DNA of 64,000 bases from Rhodococcus xishaensis (lineage in GTDB: Bacteria; Actinomycetota; Actinomycetes; Mycobacteriales; Mycobacteriaceae), in contig NZ_RKLO01000005.1 in assembly GCF_004011825.1 (NCBI RefSeq), positions 358,510 to 422,509 on the forward strand, read 5' to 3'. Of the stretch, positions 40,041-49,032 are shown one piece after another. Below the pieces are notes generated by a model. It ran no database searches. It was not told the origin of the DNA and saw only the letters and a program-made list of their open reading frames with translations. The translations under genes and the position numbers were made by a program. How positions within the stretch are numbered: the first letter of the stretch is position 1; the number at the start of each line of letters is the position of its first letter.

Positions 40041-40418
40041 GTGAAGAGGTACCTGTCGGCCGCAGCGATCGACGTCCTTCTGGTGCTCGTGTTCGCGGCA
40101 TCGGGCCGTAGGAGCCACGAGGAGGCCCTCACCTTTGCTGGGCTCGCGACGACGGCGTGGCCATTTCTAGCCGGATTGGCCGCCGGATGGCTCGTGACGT
40201 TCCAGCTCTACCGAGACAAATTCGATCCGCTGTCGGTCTTCCCGACGGGGGTCCTCGCGTGGGTATCGACCCTGCTGCTGGGCATGCTGCTGCGCGTGAT
40301 CAGCGGTCAGGGCACCGCGTTCTCGTTCGTTCTCGTCGCGGCGTCCTTCCTCGCTCTGTTCCTCATCGGATGGCGAGTGCTCTATCGGGCAGTGCGGGCG
40401 CGGCGACCCCTCAGCTGA
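40041..40418 (+). CDS. DUF3054 four-helix membrane protein
   Basis: A 125-residue protein with four membrane helices and the DUF3054 pattern: IDVLLVLVFAASGRRSHEEA, then WPFLAGLAAGWLV and FPTGVLAWVSTLLLGMLLR. Function unknown. GTG 40041 is set by the -10 box; the longer frame from 39849 lies inside the PI-PLC gene. It converges on the inactive PBP-like gene with an 17-base gap. Confidence 0.82.
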   Translation: MKRYLSAAAIDVLLVLVFAASGRRSHEEALTFAGLATTAWPFLAGLAAGWLVTFQLYRDKFDPLSVFPTGVLAWVSTLLLGMLLRVISGQGTAFSFVLVAASFLALFLIGWRVLYRAVRARRPLS

Positions 40419-40435
40419 CGGAGGCGGGCTCGCGT

Positions 40436-42112
40436 CTACATCGGCTTGGCCAGTTCCCTCATGAGCAGGTCGGTCATCTTCACCGCCCGGTCGCTGCCGT
40501 CGGCGTCGGCGACGAAAACGGCGAACGCGAGGTCACCGCGGGAACCGAAGAACCAGCGGTCGGTCTCGTTGCCGGACGCGACCCCGATCAGGTCGGGGTA
40601 GCCCGCGAGGAATGAGGCCGGACCCGTCTGCACGTTGTCGCGCATGGTGTTCCGCAGCTGATCGGTCACCGCCGCCGGCAGCGCGTCCTCGACGTTTTCC
40701 GCGGTGGCCTGCTCCCCCTCGACGAACATCGGCATCGGGACACTGCCACGCGCGACCGAAGCGGCGACCATCGCGAGACCGAAGACGCTGACCTGCGGCT
40801 CAATGCCGGTTCTCGACCTCATCACTTGGTCGAGCCCTGACTGTTCCTCGGTCAGTACCCCAGTCTTGGGATCGAGCCCCGGCATCTCGTAGTGCAGTCC
40901 GATGCCCAGTTGCCGTCCAGCGCGTTCGAGGTCGTCGTCGCTCACGTCCAACGGTCCGACCCCCGACTGCAGCGCCGCAGCCTGCCGGACCACATCGAGG
41001 GAACTGCCCGCGGGATACAACCCATCGAAGGCAATGGCCCCCTGCTCGATCGCCTGATTATTCTGTGCCGCAAAGACAATTCCTCCCGTGGATGGACGGA
41101 TCGCGACGATGGCAGCTGGCGTGCCTACACTCACGACGGCATTCTCCGCGGCCAGTTGCATCTCTGAGTCGAGGGTGGCTTTGATGTCCGGTCCGGGCGG
41201 TCCCTGGTAACCCACCTGCTGCTGCACCGAGCCGTCCGGTTCAACGATGTTCACGGCCCAACCGGCGGTGGCGTCGCGGTTCATCTGCCACACGGCGCGG
41301 AGCGGATCGAGCAGTGGGGTGAAGATCCGACGGTCGTCCGTGATCAGTTCGGGCTGCTTGTCGACCACGACACCGGGAATACCGGTGAGCTCCTGTTCCA
41401 GGTAGAAGTAGTCCGGGTCCCGCAGCAGGACCGCGGCGACCTTCTCCCCGGGCTTGGCCGCGAGTTCCTCTCGCATGTAATCGGCGGTCACGAGCGGGGC
41501 AACCGGCTCGATCGCCTTCGCGACGCGATCGGTCGTGGCCGCCGGATCGGGCATCGCTGCGGGGTCGAGCATGATCGCGTTGATCGTCTGCTCCGACATC
41601 AAAGGCGTGTCCGTGTCATCGAACACCTTCGGCGGCGCCGCGTCGGTTCGGTCGTACCGGAGCGACGCGCCGTGACCGAGCCCGGGCGCCAGCAGGGTCG
41701 GATCCCAGGAGACGCGCCAGCCCACCGACAGCTTCCTGACCCCACCGTCGACGTAGTAGTCCCAGTCCTTGCCCTCGCCGAAGTTCCATGCCACGTCGAC
41801 GGTGAAGAATCCCGAATCACTATTGAGTTTCATGAACTGTGCAACGGTCCAAAGGGATTCCTGCGCGTCAAGGCCGTCGAACATCTGCTGGATGGATTCC
41901 CTTGCCGCGTTCGGGTACGACGTGAGCGCGGCGGCAGCCTCGGAGTCCCGATCGTTCAGCGCCTGGACAAACCCGATCACCGCCGATTGTGCACTCGCAT
42001 CAGGCTTTTCGCCCATACAGGACGCGAGCGCCGCGGCCGAAACAGCGAGAAGGCAGACAGGCAGGGCAATCGCACAGCCACGCCGAAAACGGGGCGAGGC
42101 ACTGAAACCCAT
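40436..42112 (-). CDS. Catalytically dead penicillin-binding-protein-like lipoprotein
   Basis: A 558-residue lipoprotein (lipobox LASC after a hydrophobic signal) with the same domain order as the next upstream gene: NTF2-like MecA_N domain, dimerisation domain and transpeptidase fold. Every active-site motif is lost. SxxK reads GSSLDV where the paralogue has GSTFKT; the SxN region is missing; and KTG reads ASGNET near residue 520. The frame is intact and codon use normal, so it appears to be kept as a non-enzymatic protein rather than a fresh pseudogene. ATG 42112 has GGGAGG 9 bases upstream. Regulation of its active partner or beta-lactam sensing is a guess. Confidence 0.82.
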   Translation of the reverse strand: MGFSASPRFRRGCAIALPVCLLAVSAAALASCMGEKPDASAQSAVIGFVQALNDRDSEAAAALTSYPNAARESIQQMFDGLDAQESLWTVAQFMKLNSDSGFFTVDVAWNFGEGKDWDYYVDGGVRKLSVGWRVSWDPTLLAPGLGHGASLRYDRTDAAPPKVFDDTDTPLMSEQTINAIMLDPAAMPDPAATTDRVAKAIEPVAPLVTADYMREELAAKPGEKVAAVLLRDPDYFYLEQELTGIPGVVVDKQPELITDDRRIFTPLLDPLRAVWQMNRDATAGWAVNIVEPDGSVQQQVGYQGPPGPDIKATLDSEMQLAAENAVVSVGTPAAIVAIRPSTGGIVFAAQNNQAIEQGAIAFDGLYPAGSSLDVVRQAAALQSGVGPLDVSDDDLERAGRQLGIGLHYEMPGLDPKTGVLTEEQSGLDQVMRSRTGIEPQVSVFGLAMVAASVARGSVPMPMFVEGEQATAENVEDALPAAVTDQLRNTMRDNVQTGPASFLAGYPDLIGVASGNETDRWFFGSRGDLAFAVFVADADGSDRAVKMTDLLMRELAKPM

Positions 42113-42240
42113 GGCCACAATCCTCCCGTTCGCCACTTGCGTAACAAGCACGGACGGCCTACGAAGAAGTCACGATTGCGCCACCTGACGTGCCGCTACA
42201 TCCTGTTGCCGTGCGGGCCCGACTCGGGAATGGCGCGGAC

Positions 42241-43989
42241 CTACCTCAGGAAACGACCGGCAGCATCCAGCGCGGGACCCGAACTACCTGCTCCCGCAAC
42301 GAAAACCGCGAAAGCGAGATCGTTGTCGATGCCCACGAACCATCCGTGTGAACCTGTGCCGCTACCGTACTCCGCCGTGCCGGTCTTGCCCTCGAGGCCA
42401 GGAAGGTCGGCGAGTGTCGTCGCGGTTCCGTCCGTGACCGTCTCGCGCATCATCGCGCGCAGATCAGCGTCGACAGTTGCCGGCGTCGGGGTGACGGTGC
42501 GATCCGCAGTGCCGGGCTCGCCGAGGATCATCATCGGTGCGGGTGTCGAACCGTGGGCGATGGACGCGGCGACGAGCGCCATCCCGAAGGGCGACGCAGT
42601 GACCTGCCCCTGGCCGATTCCCGACTCGACCCGCTCGGCTGGTGTGTCCGCCGTAGGCACGCTCCCGGTGACGGTCGTCAGCCCCGGGGTGACGTAGTCG
42701 ATACCCAGGCCGAACTGCAGCGCCGCCTGTTGTAGCGCGTCGGCGGGCAGCGAGACGGCCAGACGGGCCATCGTTGTGTTGCATGAGTGCGCAAAGGCGC
42801 TGTGCAGCGGGACCGATCCGAGATCGAAATTGTCGTCATTGGGGATCTGGCGGCCCTCGATGTTCTCCGTTCCCGGACACCGCAGCACTGTGTCGGGCGT
42901 GACGTCGCCGGACTGAAGTGCCGCCGAGGTGGTCACGGTCTTGAACGTGGATCCGGGCGGATAGAGCCCGGTGAGCGCGATCGCGCCCTGCGCGTCGGCG
43001 GGACTGTTCTGTGCGACGGCGAGTATGGCACCGGTCGACGGTTGCAGCGCAACGATCGCCGCGGGCTGCGAGATGCTCGCGAGCGCGTTCTCGGCCGCGG
43101 TCTGCATCCGCAGGTCCAGTGTGGTGTCGATGTTCGAGGCCGGCGGGCCGTCCTGACCGGCGACCCGAGTCGCGGTGCCGTCCGGAGCCACTATCTGCAC
43201 CGCCCACCCCGCCGACGCGTCCTGGGCCTGCTGCCAGACGGTCGTCAAGTCGGCGAGCACCGGCGACGACAGTGCCTTGTCGACGGTGAGCAGTCGGGTC
43301 TGCTCTACCAGTTCCACTCCCGGAATCGCGGCCAGCCTGGCCCGAATGGGTGCAATGTCGGAGTCTCGCAAAGTGATCACGGTGACGGCTTGACCGCCTT
43401 CCGAACTAGCGAGGTTGGCTCGGAGCGAGTCAGCGGTGATCGTCGGCTCGATCGGGGCGAGCAGCGGGGCGACCGCGGCCGGATCCGCCGACGGCTGCAG
43501 GTTGACGAGCGTGACCACCTGTTGCGTCATGATCGGCTGTCCATCGCTCGCCCGCACCTGCGGGGGCGTTCCGGTCGTCACCGTGTATCGAATCGTGGAG
43601 TCGGCCTCGAGACCGGGTGCCAACAGTGCCGGATCCCACGAAAGCCGTTGTTCACCCCCAACGTCCACGACCGTTCCCTCGGTGGAGTACTGCCATTGCT
43701 CTCCGTCGCCGAAGTCCCAGTCGGCGTCGATGGTGAACGATTCGCCGCTCTCGGCGACCGTAAAGGTGTGTGCCTGGGCGTTCAGCCCGTCGAACATCGC
43801 GGTTATCGCCGCAGAGGCGGCTGCCGGGTCGGTCGTCAGGTCCGCGGCAGCCTGGACGTCGCCGGCCGCGAGGGCGTCGGCAAAGCGCTGCTCGGGAGAG
43901 GGGCTGTTCCCACTACACCCCGCCAGCACGAGAGCGAATGCGGCGAGCGCAGCGGTCAGGTTCGTCCGGGAGGCGATGCGCGCAGACAT
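42241..43989 (-). CDS. Class B penicillin-binding lipoprotein with MecA-type N-terminal domain
   Basis: A 582-residue lipoprotein (lipobox LVLAGC, Cys25) resembling Rv2864c/PBP-lipo. An NTF2-like MecA_N domain (about 30-145), a PBP dimer domain and a transpeptidase domain follow. All motifs are intact: S347-T-F-K350 with the acylated Ser, S402-C-N404 and K535-T-G537. It should cross-link peptidoglycan 4->3 at the outer face of the membrane and is a beta-lactam target or low-affinity PBP. A dead paralogue lies 128 bases downstream on the same strand. No clear ribosome site precedes ATG 43989. Confidence 0.92.
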   Translation of the reverse strand: MSARIASRTNLTAALAAFALVLAGCSGNSPSPEQRFADALAAGDVQAAADLTTDPAAASAAITAMFDGLNAQAHTFTVAESGESFTIDADWDFGDGEQWQYSTEGTVVDVGGEQRLSWDPALLAPGLEADSTIRYTVTTGTPPQVRASDGQPIMTQQVVTLVNLQPSADPAAVAPLLAPIEPTITADSLRANLASSEGGQAVTVITLRDSDIAPIRARLAAIPGVELVEQTRLLTVDKALSSPVLADLTTVWQQAQDASAGWAVQIVAPDGTATRVAGQDGPPASNIDTTLDLRMQTAAENALASISQPAAIVALQPSTGAILAVAQNSPADAQGAIALTGLYPPGSTFKTVTTSAALQSGDVTPDTVLRCPGTENIEGRQIPNDDNFDLGSVPLHSAFAHSCNTTMARLAVSLPADALQQAALQFGLGIDYVTPGLTTVTGSVPTADTPAERVESGIGQGQVTASPFGMALVAASIAHGSTPAPMMILGEPGTADRTVTPTPATVDADLRAMMRETVTDGTATTLADLPGLEGKTGTAEYGSGTGSHGWFVGIDNDLAFAVFVAGAGSSGPALDAAGRFLR

Positions 43990-44048
43990 GCCCTAGATGA
44001 TGCCCGAGTTGCAGACCTCGAGGACGGTGGCGAATCTCTGGAAATCGA

Positions 44049-44063
44049 GTAATCATGTAATCA
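44049..44063 (+). promoter_or_regulatory. GTAATCA direct repeats before the RHH-like gene
   Basis: GTAATCA occurs at 44049-44055 and 44057-44063, 30 bases before the ATG at 44093. Closely spaced direct repeats suit binding by a ribbon-helix-helix dimer pair; autoregulation by the following gene is inferred. Confidence 0.35.
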
Positions 44064-44092
44064 GTGCAATGGATCGACCGAGGAGGACGATC

Positions 44093-44653
44093 ATGAAAAG
44101 AGCACATGGTTTCGGATTCGGACGACCCGGCGGATGGCAACAAGCCGACGTCCCCGACGCGTCCGACGCCGCGGAGTGGTTCGCCGGCAGGCTTCCAGAC
44201 GACTGGTTCGTCGGCCCCGCTACCGTCGACGTGGACCGTGAGGAGATCGTCGTGACGGGCGCGCTACCGGCCGTCGAAGTCGACGAAGGTGAGTCCTCGG
44301 AGGCTGCCGAGGCGGGACGTGTCGCCCGGTTCCGGGAATCCACAAGACCAGCGAGGATGCAGATCGCTGACGAGGCCGAGGACCGATACGGACGAAAGGT
44401 TGCGTGGGGCGTCACGATTGGCGATCGGCGAATCTTGTTCACTCACCTCGCTGTCCCCGTCATGACGCGATTGCGCCAACCGGAACGCAAGGTCCTGGAC
44501 ACGCTCGTCGACGCCGGGGTCGCCCGCTCCCGGTCCGACGCGCTGGCCTGGACGGTCAAACTCGTCGGCGCGCACGCCGAGGAGTGGCTCGCAGAGCTCC
44601 GTGAGGCGATGCGAAAGGTCGACGATCTCCGAACGGAGGGGCCACAGCTCTAG
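44093..44653 (+). CDS. Conserved actinobacterial protein with C-terminal RHH-like helices
   Basis: A 186-residue soluble protein. The N-terminal part (GRPGGWQQADVPDASDAAEWF, then PDDWFVGPATVDVDREEIVV) is unlike any family I can name. The C-terminal part, ERKVLDTLVDAGVARSRSDA and LAWTVKLVGAHAEEWL, has the pattern of a ribbon-helix-helix DNA-binding or partner-binding segment. AGGAGGA lies 5 bases before ATG 44093. It converges on canA. A DNA-binding or antitoxin-like role is only suggested; no toxin gene is adjacent. Confidence 0.65.
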   Translation: MKRAHGFGFGRPGGWQQADVPDASDAAEWFAGRLPDDWFVGPATVDVDREEIVVTGALPAVEVDEGESSEAAEAGRVARFRESTRPARMQIADEAEDRYGRKVAWGVTIGDRRILFTHLAVPVMTRLRQPERKVLDTLVDAGVARSRSDALAWTVKLVGAHAEEWLAELREAMRKVDDLRTEGPQL

Positions 44654-44666
44654 GTCTGCCACCCGA

Positions 44667-45161
44667 TCAGTCGAGGGTAATCTCGCCCAGCTTGCCAGTT
44701 GCGACGTCGAACACGAAGCCGCGCAACGATTCTGTGAGGGTGACGAACGGGCTCGCCTGGATGCGGCGGAGCGACTGGCGGACGTCCTCTTCGACGTCCG
44801 GGAACGTCTCGACGGCCCACGCCGGCTTGACACCGGTCTCGTCCTGGACACTGCGTTTGAAGTCATCGTCAGTGAACGTGAGCATGCCGCAGTCGGTGTG
44901 GTGTATGAGAACGATCTCGCGGGTGCCGAGCAGGCGTTGACTTATTGCGAGCGAACGGATCTCGTCGTCGGTGACGACGCCACCCGCATTGCGGATCACG
45001 TGCGCCTCACCCTCGCTCAGCCCGAGCATCCGGTACACGTCCAGTCGTGCGTCCATACAGGCGAGTACAGCGACGGGCTTGCTCGGCGGCATGGGAAGCG
45101 GCCCGGAGAAGTTCTCGGCGTATCGCTTGTTGTTCTCGAGTAGTTCGTCGGTGACGGTCAT
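44667..45161 (-). CDS. canA: Beta-class carbonic anhydrase
   Basis: A 164-residue beta-carbonic anhydrase of the Rv1284 type. Zinc ligands C35, H88 and C91 and the active-site pair D37-R39 are all present (ACMDARLD, HHTDCGML). It interconverts CO2 and bicarbonate in the cytoplasm, feeding carboxylases. The sequence reads like the mycobacterial protein nearly throughout (GEAHVIRNAG, SLRGFVFDVATGKL). GGGAGA precedes the ATG. Single gene, divergent from the ABC-F gene. Confidence 0.95.
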   Translation of the reverse strand: MTVTDELLENNKRYAENFSGPLPMPPSKPVAVLACMDARLDVYRMLGLSEGEAHVIRNAGGVVTDDEIRSLAISQRLLGTREIVLIHHTDCGMLTFTDDDFKRSVQDETGVKPAWAVETFPDVEEDVRQSLRRIQASPFVTLTESLRGFVFDVATGKLGEITLD

Positions 45162-45418
45162 CGGCGTCTCCCGGTCCGGTGGGTCAGGTACCCACGTGCA
45201 CGTCCCATGATCGTCGGTTCGACCTCGACATGGAACCCTCCTGTGCCCGGTGTGCGAAACAAGTCGGTTGCGTCGATGTCGAGCCGGCCATACCGTGGTT
45301 GGCGTTCTGTTCCCGAGGATCGGAGAGGCCCTTGCTCCTGTCGAGGTGATCCGCGCCCGAGCGCGACGTGTGCATCGCTCACGTCTGCGCGACGCAACCT
45401 ACCTCGAGGAGCATCCGT

Positions 45419-47014
45419 ATGGCTCAGTCCTCCACGTCCATTTCACTTTCCGACCTCACCTTCTCATGGCCCGACGGGTCCCGCGTGGTCGACGGCCTCG
45501 ACGCCGTGATCAACTCGGGTCGAACCGGTCTGGTCGGACTCAACGGGTCCGGTAAGTCCACCCTGCTGCGACTGATCGTCGGGCTGCTGCGGCCAGCCCG
45601 TGGCTCGGTGACGACCCTTGGCACCGTTGCCTACCTTCCGCAAGATCTCGCCCTCGACCCGCGCGTGCGCATCGACGCCGTCCTCGGGATCGGTGGCATT
45701 CGGCAGGCACTCGGACGCGTCGAGTCCGGTGCGGGTACCGACACCGACTTCGACACGATCGGCACAGGGTGGGACATCGAGGAGCGGGCGGTGTCGACGC
45801 TGCACCGACTCGGGCTGCGACGCATCGTCTCCGACATAGACGATCTCGACCGCACTGTGGGCGAATTGTCCGGCGGTGAAACGACGCTGCTCGGTCTTAC
45901 GGCGCAGCTGCTCCACGAGCCGGACATCCTGCTGCTCGACGAGCCGACCAACAATCTCGACGGCGACGGTCGGGCGCTGCTCACCGCCGCGGTGCAGCAG
46001 TTCCCGGGCACCGTCCTGGTCGTCAGCCACGACCGCGACTTGCTCGACACGATGGAGTCGATCGCCGAGCTGCGCGACGGCCGACTCCGGATGTTCGGAG
46101 GCAACTACAGCGACTACCAGCAAGCGATCGCCGCCGAGCAGGAGGCGGCGCAGGCTGCGGTGCGCGAAGCGCGCAGCGACGTCCGCCGGCAGAGCCGCGA
46201 ACTCGTCGAGGCGCGGATCAAGATCGACCGTCGTGAGCGATACGGGCGCAAGATGTTCGAGACCAAGAGGGTACCGAAGATCGTGGCGAATTCGCGTAAA
46301 CGTGCGGCGCAGGAATCGGCCGGCAAGCTGCGCGGAAACCACATCGAGAAGGTCGACGACGCACGACGTGCACTCGCCGAGGCCGAAGATCAGGTGCGCG
46401 ACGACCGTGAGATCCGCATCGACCTGCCCGACACGGCGGTGTTCCCGGGGCAGCAGGTGATCGCCCTTCCGGGGACATGCCTGCGCAGCGGCCAGACGAT
46501 CGAGCTAACCGTCACTGGACCCGAGCGCATCGAGCTGGGCGGACGCAACGGCATCGGCAAGACGACGCTACTGCGCGAGATCGCGCGCAGCGGCACGAAG
46601 GTGCCGTTCGGGCTCCTCCCCCAGCGACTCGACCTCTTCGACGACGCCAGGTCCGTGGCCGAGAACGTCGCCGCGGCCGCACCGCACGCCCCGGCCGAGC
46701 AGATCCGCGCGGGCCTGGCCCGGTTCCTGTTCCGCGGCGCCGATGCCGACGCCCTGGTCTCGACGTTGTCGGGCGGCGAGCGACTACGCGCCGCGTTGGC
46801 GATGCTGCTGGCTCCGGATCCCCCGCCGCGGTTGCTCATGCTCGACGAACCGACCAACAACCTCGATCTGCCGAGCCTCGAGCATCTGGTGCAGGCGTTG
46901 AACGGATTCCGCGGCGCGCTGGTGGTGGTCAGTCACGACCGCCGGTTCCTGCGCGAGATCGGCATCACCCGGCGACTCACGGTCGACGAGCGAGGTCTCG
47001 AGCAAGTCGATTAG
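45419..47014 (+). CDS. ABC-F family ATPase (ribosome-associated, possible antibiotic-resistance type)
   Basis: A 531-residue soluble protein with two ABC cassettes and no membrane domain. Walker A sites are GLNGSGKST and GRNGIGKTT, signatures LSGGE occur twice, and [11 protein letters not shown] and [11 protein letters not shown] are the Walker B regions. The inter-domain linker ([20 protein letters not shown]) is the part that enters the ribosome P/E region in ABC-F proteins. It may protect ribosomes from antibiotics or tune translation; subclass cannot be fixed by eye. ATG 45419 with GAGGAGC upstream is chosen over the longer frame. A 257-base leader precedes it, in which I see no convincing attenuator. 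Confidence 0.88.
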   Translation: MAQSSTSISLSDLTFSWPDGSRVVDGLDAVINSGRTGLVGLNGSGKSTLLRLIVGLLRPARGSVTTLGTVAYLPQDLALDPRVRIDAVLGIGGIRQALGRVESGAGTDTDFDTIGTGWDIEERAVSTLHRLGLRRIVSDIDDLDRTVGELSGGETTLLGLTAQLLHEPDILLLDEPTNNLDGDGRALLTAAVQQFPGTVLVVSHDRDLLDTMESIAELRDGRLRMFGGNYSDYQQAIAAEQEAAQAAVREARSDVRRQSRELVEARIKIDRRERYGRKMFETKRVPKIVANSRKRAAQESAGKLRGNHIEKVDDARRALAEAEDQVRDDREIRIDLPDTAVFPGQQVIALPGTCLRSGQTIELTVTGPERIELGGRNGIGKTTLLREIARSGTKVPFGLLPQRLDLFDDARSVAENVAAAAPHAPAEQIRAGLARFLFRGADADALVSTLSGGERLRAALAMLLAPDPPPRLLMLDEPTNNLDLPSLEHLVQALNGFRGALVVVSHDRRFLREIGITRRLTVDERGLEQVD

Positions 47015-47093
47015 GTTGCGGCCAGGTCGGCGGCTACCACGGACGCAGTCGTGTGCGCCAGGATGAAGGGATGTCGATCGAAGGATGCGGCCC

Positions 47094-47939
47094 ATGACCA
47101 TCGCAGTGACTGGGGCCACGGGCTCCATCGGGAACAAGGTGCTCGAAAGGCTGGGCGGAGGTACCAGTGTCCGCCTGATCGGAAGAAACCCGGAGCGTCT
47201 CGCGCCACTGGCCGAGCATTTCAACTCCGGGTTCGCCGTGGCCGCCTACGCCGACGGACCCGCGATGACCGCCGCGCTGGATGGCATCCGGTTGCTGTTC
47301 CTCGTCTCCGGCCACGAAAGCGCCACCCGACGCGAAGAGCATGCCACCGTGGTTGACGCCGCTCAGGCAGCAGGGGTGGAACAGATCGTCTACCTGTCGT
47401 TCCTCGGCGCGGCGCCCGACTGCACATTCACGTTCGGGCGCGACCACTACTACACGGAACAACACATCCGGCGAAGCGGGCTGAGATTCACATTCCTGCA
47501 GGACAGCTGGTATCAATCGATGATCCCGCGGATGGTGGACGATCAGGGCGTCATCCGCGGCCCGGCCGGAGACGGACGCGTCAGCGCGGTGGCGCCCGAC
47601 GATGTCGCCGCCGCCGCGGCCGCGGTGCTCACGGCCGGCAACGGCGACCACGACGGTGTGACCTATCGGCTGACCGGACCGGAAGCATTCACCCTTGCCG
47701 AAGCGGCGGAGATGATCACCACGACGACCGGCCGGTTGGTGAGCTTCGAGAACGAGACCCTCGAGGAGGCATACGCGTCTCGGGCCCACTACGGGGCCTC
47801 GGAGTTCGCGGTCGCAGGGTGGGTGACTTCGTACGCAGCGATCGCGGCGGGGGAGTTGGCGACAGTGACGCGCGACGTCGAGACTCTTACTGGCCGACCG
47901 CCACAGACGTTCGTCGACTACCTGAACAGCCACACCTGA
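47094..47939 (+). CDS. NmrA-like NAD(P)-binding oxidoreductase (SDR atypical)
   Basis: A 281-residue Rossmann protein with the N-terminal dinucleotide motif VTGATGSIGNKVLERL and an atypical-SDR fold like QorB/NmrA. The segment GVEQIVYLSFLGAAPDCTF replaces the usual YxxxK catalytic site. The closing RPPQTFVDYLN pattern is typical of actinobacterial members annotated as NmrA or nucleoside-diphosphate-sugar epimerase. Quinone reductase or redox sensing is possible. ATG 47094 has AAGGA 8 bases upstream; an ATG at 47085 overlaps that box. Followed by about 280 bases with no recognisable gene. Confidence 0.82.
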   Translation: MTIAVTGATGSIGNKVLERLGGGTSVRLIGRNPERLAPLAEHFNSGFAVAAYADGPAMTAALDGIRLLFLVSGHESATRREEHATVVDAAQAAGVEQIVYLSFLGAAPDCTFTFGRDHYYTEQHIRRSGLRFTFLQDSWYQSMIPRMVDDQGVIRGPAGDGRVSAVAPDDVAAAAAAVLTAGNGDHDGVTYRLTGPEAFTLAEAAEMITTTTGRLVSFENETLEEAYASRAHYGASEFAVAGWVTSYAAIAAGELATVTRDVETLTGRPPQTFVDYLNSHT

Positions 47940-48219
47940 ACCTCCCGCCACGGCGAGCCTTGAATAGTCGGTTCATCCAGTAGCGCAACGAATCAGAGGG
48001 CTCGCCGGGGTTGTGGCTGGACCACCCTGATCAGGTGGGCGCGCAGCGCATCGGCAACGATTCGGGATTCTCGAGCTTCATCAGATCCAGCCCGGTTCAT
48101 AGGTTTCACAAGCCTCGTGTTCCTTACCAAACAGCAATAACAAGCAGGATGCGGGAGTGTCGATGCACCACCTCCGAACGCACGGTGATCCGCGAATCGC
48201 CTCGAGCTGCCGTGGGACT

Positions 48220-49032
48220 TCATGCCTCCCGAGTTGGAGCCGCGTCCGGACCTACTGCAGGACTGACAAACTCGGATTCGAGACGCGCATTGGTGTGCTT
48301 CAGTTGCCAGTTGGTCCAGTGCTCGAGGCTGCCGGCCTGGTCGGCATCGAGCCGATCGCACAGCCGGTCCCAGTGAACGGCCACGCGATCACCTACCCGC
48401 AGACCGGGCACGAACGGGCCAGCGGGCGTACGCCACTCGGCGAATCCGTCCTCGAGCGGACCCAGCGTCAGCTTCGTTCCGTCGAAACGGAGCCGGCGCG
48501 ACCGCACCACTGCAGTGCCCGGACGCAACTCCATGACGACACCGTTGCGGACCCGGCACGAGTCGAGGAAGTGCAGCGGCTGCGCATTGCCGGTACCGAG
48601 CAGCCGAGTCCATGGATACACACCGAGCACGTGAAACGCATGGGTGGGCGCGACCTCGGGCAGCAGGTCGTCGGTGAGGTACCGCCAGTAGCGTCCGGCG
48701 CGAATCCCCAGACGGTCGAGCAGTTCCCGCCCGAAGCGGTCCCGGTCCACGGCCGACGTCAGCTCGTTGCCGGTCCAGTATCCGCGCACCACCCGTTCGT
48801 CGAGGGGGTCGTCCAGCCCGGACATCTCGGCTAGTAGCTCCTGGTACGGCCACGCTCCGCGGAATCTCCTCGCCGCCGAGTCGACCTTGTGGACGGCCGC
48901 GCCCTCGCTCGCGCAGGCGACGCCTTCGAGGACCGTCGATTCGGACGGGCCACAATATCCCAGGGCGTTCGGCGCGTACGCGTACCGCGCGAACAGCACC
49001 CGGCCGGCCCGCGTTCCCCCCGAGCCGGTCAT
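48220..49032 (-). CDS. DUF6390 protein, hydrogenase-neighbourhood type
   Basis: A 270-residue soluble protein starting with the strongly conserved VLFARYAYAPNALGYCGP, followed by GAAVHKVDSAARRFRGAWPY and a region of histidine and aromatic residues (APTHAFHVLGVYPWTRLLG). I recall this as DUF6390, repeatedly found beside actinobacterial [NiFe]-hydrogenase maturation genes; activity unknown. It overlaps the upstream SIS-HypC gene by 4 bases (ATGA). The frame is intact. ATG 49032 is chosen because the extension to 49320 lies inside the upstream gene. Last gene of a decayed hydrogenase operon. Confidence 0.7.
   Translation of the reverse strand: MTGSGGTRAGRVLFARYAYAPNALGYCGPSESTVLEGVACASEGAAVHKVDSAARRFRGAWPYQELLAEMSGLDDPLDERVVRGYWTGNELTSAVDRDRFGRELLDRLGIRAGRYWRYLTDDLLPEVAPTHAFHVLGVYPWTRLLGTGNAQPLHFLDSCRVRNGVVMELRPGTAVVRSRRLRFDGTKLTLGPLEDGFAEWRTPAGPFVPGLRVGDRVAVHWDRLCDRLDADQAGSLEHWTNWQLKHTNARLESEFVSPAVGPDAAPTREA

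Noticed and set aside
45162..45418. Leader of the ABC-F gene searched for a ribosome-mediated attenuator or WhiB7-type promoter
   Set aside because: No short upstream frame with its own ribosome site and no convincing terminator/antiterminator pair or AT-rich WhiB7 element could be read.
47940..48219. Gap between the NmrA-like and DUF6390 genes considered for a gene or hyp remnant
   Set aside because: Short frames on both strands lack start signals and recognisable motifs; the minus-strand end reading (SDEARESRIVADALRAH) could be a gene remnant but I cannot support a family.
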